Assembly: GCA_030066855.1 (NCBI GenBank)
Contig: JASJAU010000046.1
Span: 1-41,819 of the forward strand
From: Paracoccaceae bacterium
GTDB lineage: Bacteria > Pseudomonadota > Alphaproteobacteria > Rhodobacterales > Rhodobacteraceae
Length of the DNA: 41,819 nucleotides
Direction of reading: 5' to 3'
Part shown: one piece after another, positions 41,173 through 41,819 of the stretch
Layout of the letters: every line of letters begins with the position of its first letter
Position numbering within the stretch: position 1 is the first letter of the stretch
Translations under genes and position numbers: made by a program
The notes under the pieces: model-generated
Told to the model about the DNA's origin: nothing
The model's database searches: none
Seen by the model: the letters and a program-made list of their open reading frames with translations, nothing else

Positions 41173-41819
41173 TCAGGCGGCCTCTCCCGCTGCCGCCCGG
41201 CTGATCTTGTGGTTCCAGCCCCGGAGCACCATGCGCTCGTCAGGGTGGTGGTTGCCGTCCTCGACCTGATCGGTTCCGGCGTAGAGCTGGCAGAGCACCG
41301 TCTTGCGGGTGCGCTGCGAGCGGTTCGGCATCGAGCCGTGGAGCGTGAAATAGTGGAAGAATACCACATCCCCCGCCTCGGCCTCGACAATCGTGGCGTC
41401 CTCGATCGGGTGCGCGTCGATCACGTCGTTCTGACGCCGCCCGTCCGCGCCTTCAACTCGGCCAAGCCTGTGGCTGCCGGGATAGACGCGCAAGCAGCCC
41501 ATCTCGTCCGTCGCGTCGCTGACGTGGATGATGCCTGCGATCATCGTGTCGTTGACGGTCGGAAAATAAGGCCAGTCCTGATGCATCGGGAAGGGCGAGC
41601 CGTTCTCGGGCGGCTTCTGGAACAGTTTGGAATGGTGAAGAACAATGTCGTCGCCAATGATCTCGCTGACCACGTCCAGGAAGCGCTCGCTCAGAAAGGC
41701 GTTGAGCCAGGTGCGCGAGTATTTCTGGACGTTATGGGTGTGGAGGATGACGTCGCCCGCCTGAGCGATCTTCTCCGCTTCGCCGCCGTCCCACGTGGCG
41801 TCGACCACCTCGCCGCTGG
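41173..41819 (-). CDS. Phytanoyl-CoA dioxygenase (PhyH) family protein (partial, start beyond window)
   Basis: The last 214 residues are visible and the frame remains open at the window edge, so the start lies to the right. Fe(II)/2-oxoglutarate oxygenase signatures are FPMHQDWPYF (His and Asp ligands), FFHYFTLHGSMPNRSQRTRK (third His, and the 2-oxoglutarate Arg) and CLRVYPGSHRLGR. It resembles the other PhyH of this window only in these motifs and is otherwise different. It sits upstream of an ABC transporter and alpha-mannosidase on the same strand, so it may act on the imported compound. The GTG at 41808 is internal and not a proposed start. Confidence 0.88.
   Translation of the reverse strand, partial: SGEVVDATWDGGEAEKIAQAGDVILHTHNVQKYSRTWLNAFLSERFLDVVSEIIGDDIVLHHSKLFQKPPENGSPFPMHQDWPYFPTVNDTMIAGIIHVSDATDEMGCLRVYPGSHRLGRVEGADGRRQNDVIDAHPIEDATIVEAEAGDVVFFHYFTLHGSMPNRSQRTRKTVLCQLYAGTDQVEDGNHHPDERMVLRGWNHKISRAAAGEAA

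Noticed and set aside
1-41819. tRNA/rRNA genes, insertion sequences, prophage, CRISPR array
   Set aside because: Gaps are short, and by eye I found no transposase, integrase or repeat-spacer pattern. I could not run a structure-based tRNA search.

Overview
The window is GC-rich, densely packed bacterial chromosome of roseobacter/Rhodobacteraceae type (Alphaproteobacteria). The evidence is protein-level and from recognition, not from a database search: a SelD fused to an N-terminal flavoprotein, a TRAP transporter, a GbcA/CntA-like Rieske oxygenase beside a sarcosine/dimethylglycine dehydrogenase-like enzyme, PhyH dioxygenases, a BTLCP transglutaminase and a TsoY-like membrane protein. I found no rRNA, tRNA, insertion sequence, prophage or CRISPR array. 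Coding density is high and only one gap slightly exceeds 300 bases.

Layout. (1) 1-1843, plus strand: the end of a renalase-like FAD oxidoreductase and tRNA 2-selenouridine synthase (mnmH/selU). (2) 10002-1824, minus strand: a closely packed run of di-haem cytochrome c peroxidase, an AttEFGH-type ABC system (ATPase, one fused FtsX-type permease, secreted CrtC/AttH lipocalin-like protein), a PNPOx-like flavoprotein, and SelD fused to a pyridine nucleotide-disulfide oxidoreductase domain. SelD and MnmH converge and overlap by 20 bp. Together they make selenophosphate and use it to modify tRNA wobble uridine. (3) 9985-16610: a Sel1-repeat protein, a terpenoid-cyclase-fold protein, a small four-CxxC zinc-finger protein, a TsoY-like membrane protein behind an FNR-type box, a BTLCP protease, a PanB-like protein without the canonical metal ligands, and a PhyH dioxygenase divergent from an AraC regulator.

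(4) 16656-27208 reads as one catabolic locus built around a 90-bp divergent promoter region. Leftward are an aldo/keto reductase, a flavin reductase and TRAP DctQ-DctM-DctP. Rightward are a GntR/UTRA regulator, a Gfo/Idh/MocA dehydrogenase, a Rieske oxygenase with a Glu at the inter-subunit bridge position, a 77-aa protein of unknown function and an 806-aa FAD/GcvT oxidoreductase. I infer uptake and stepwise oxidative N-demethylation of a methylated amine, possibly carrying a polyol or sugar-like part. The substrate is unknown.

(5) 27293-30396: a chemoreceptor with a C-terminal WEDF motif follows a secreted Cache/PDC-like protein that is interrupted by an in-frame UGA. The frame beyond the UGA still encodes the expected end of the domain. 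(6) 30528-34341: trmO, divergent from a tungstate-type ABC operon (tupBCA) and a HTH plus molybdate-binding-like regulator. Three GGAAATTT boxes precede the operon. (7) 34338-41819, minus strand: GH38 alpha-mannosidase, a two-in-one peptide/opine-family ABC ATPase, two permeases, and a partial PhyH dioxygenase that runs off the window.

The items most worth a second look are the UGA-interrupted Cache protein, the methylamine-type divergent locus with its small unknown protein, the FNR-box plus TsoY-like single-Cys membrane protein, the head-to-head overlapping gene starts at 9985-10002, and the PanB-like protein.
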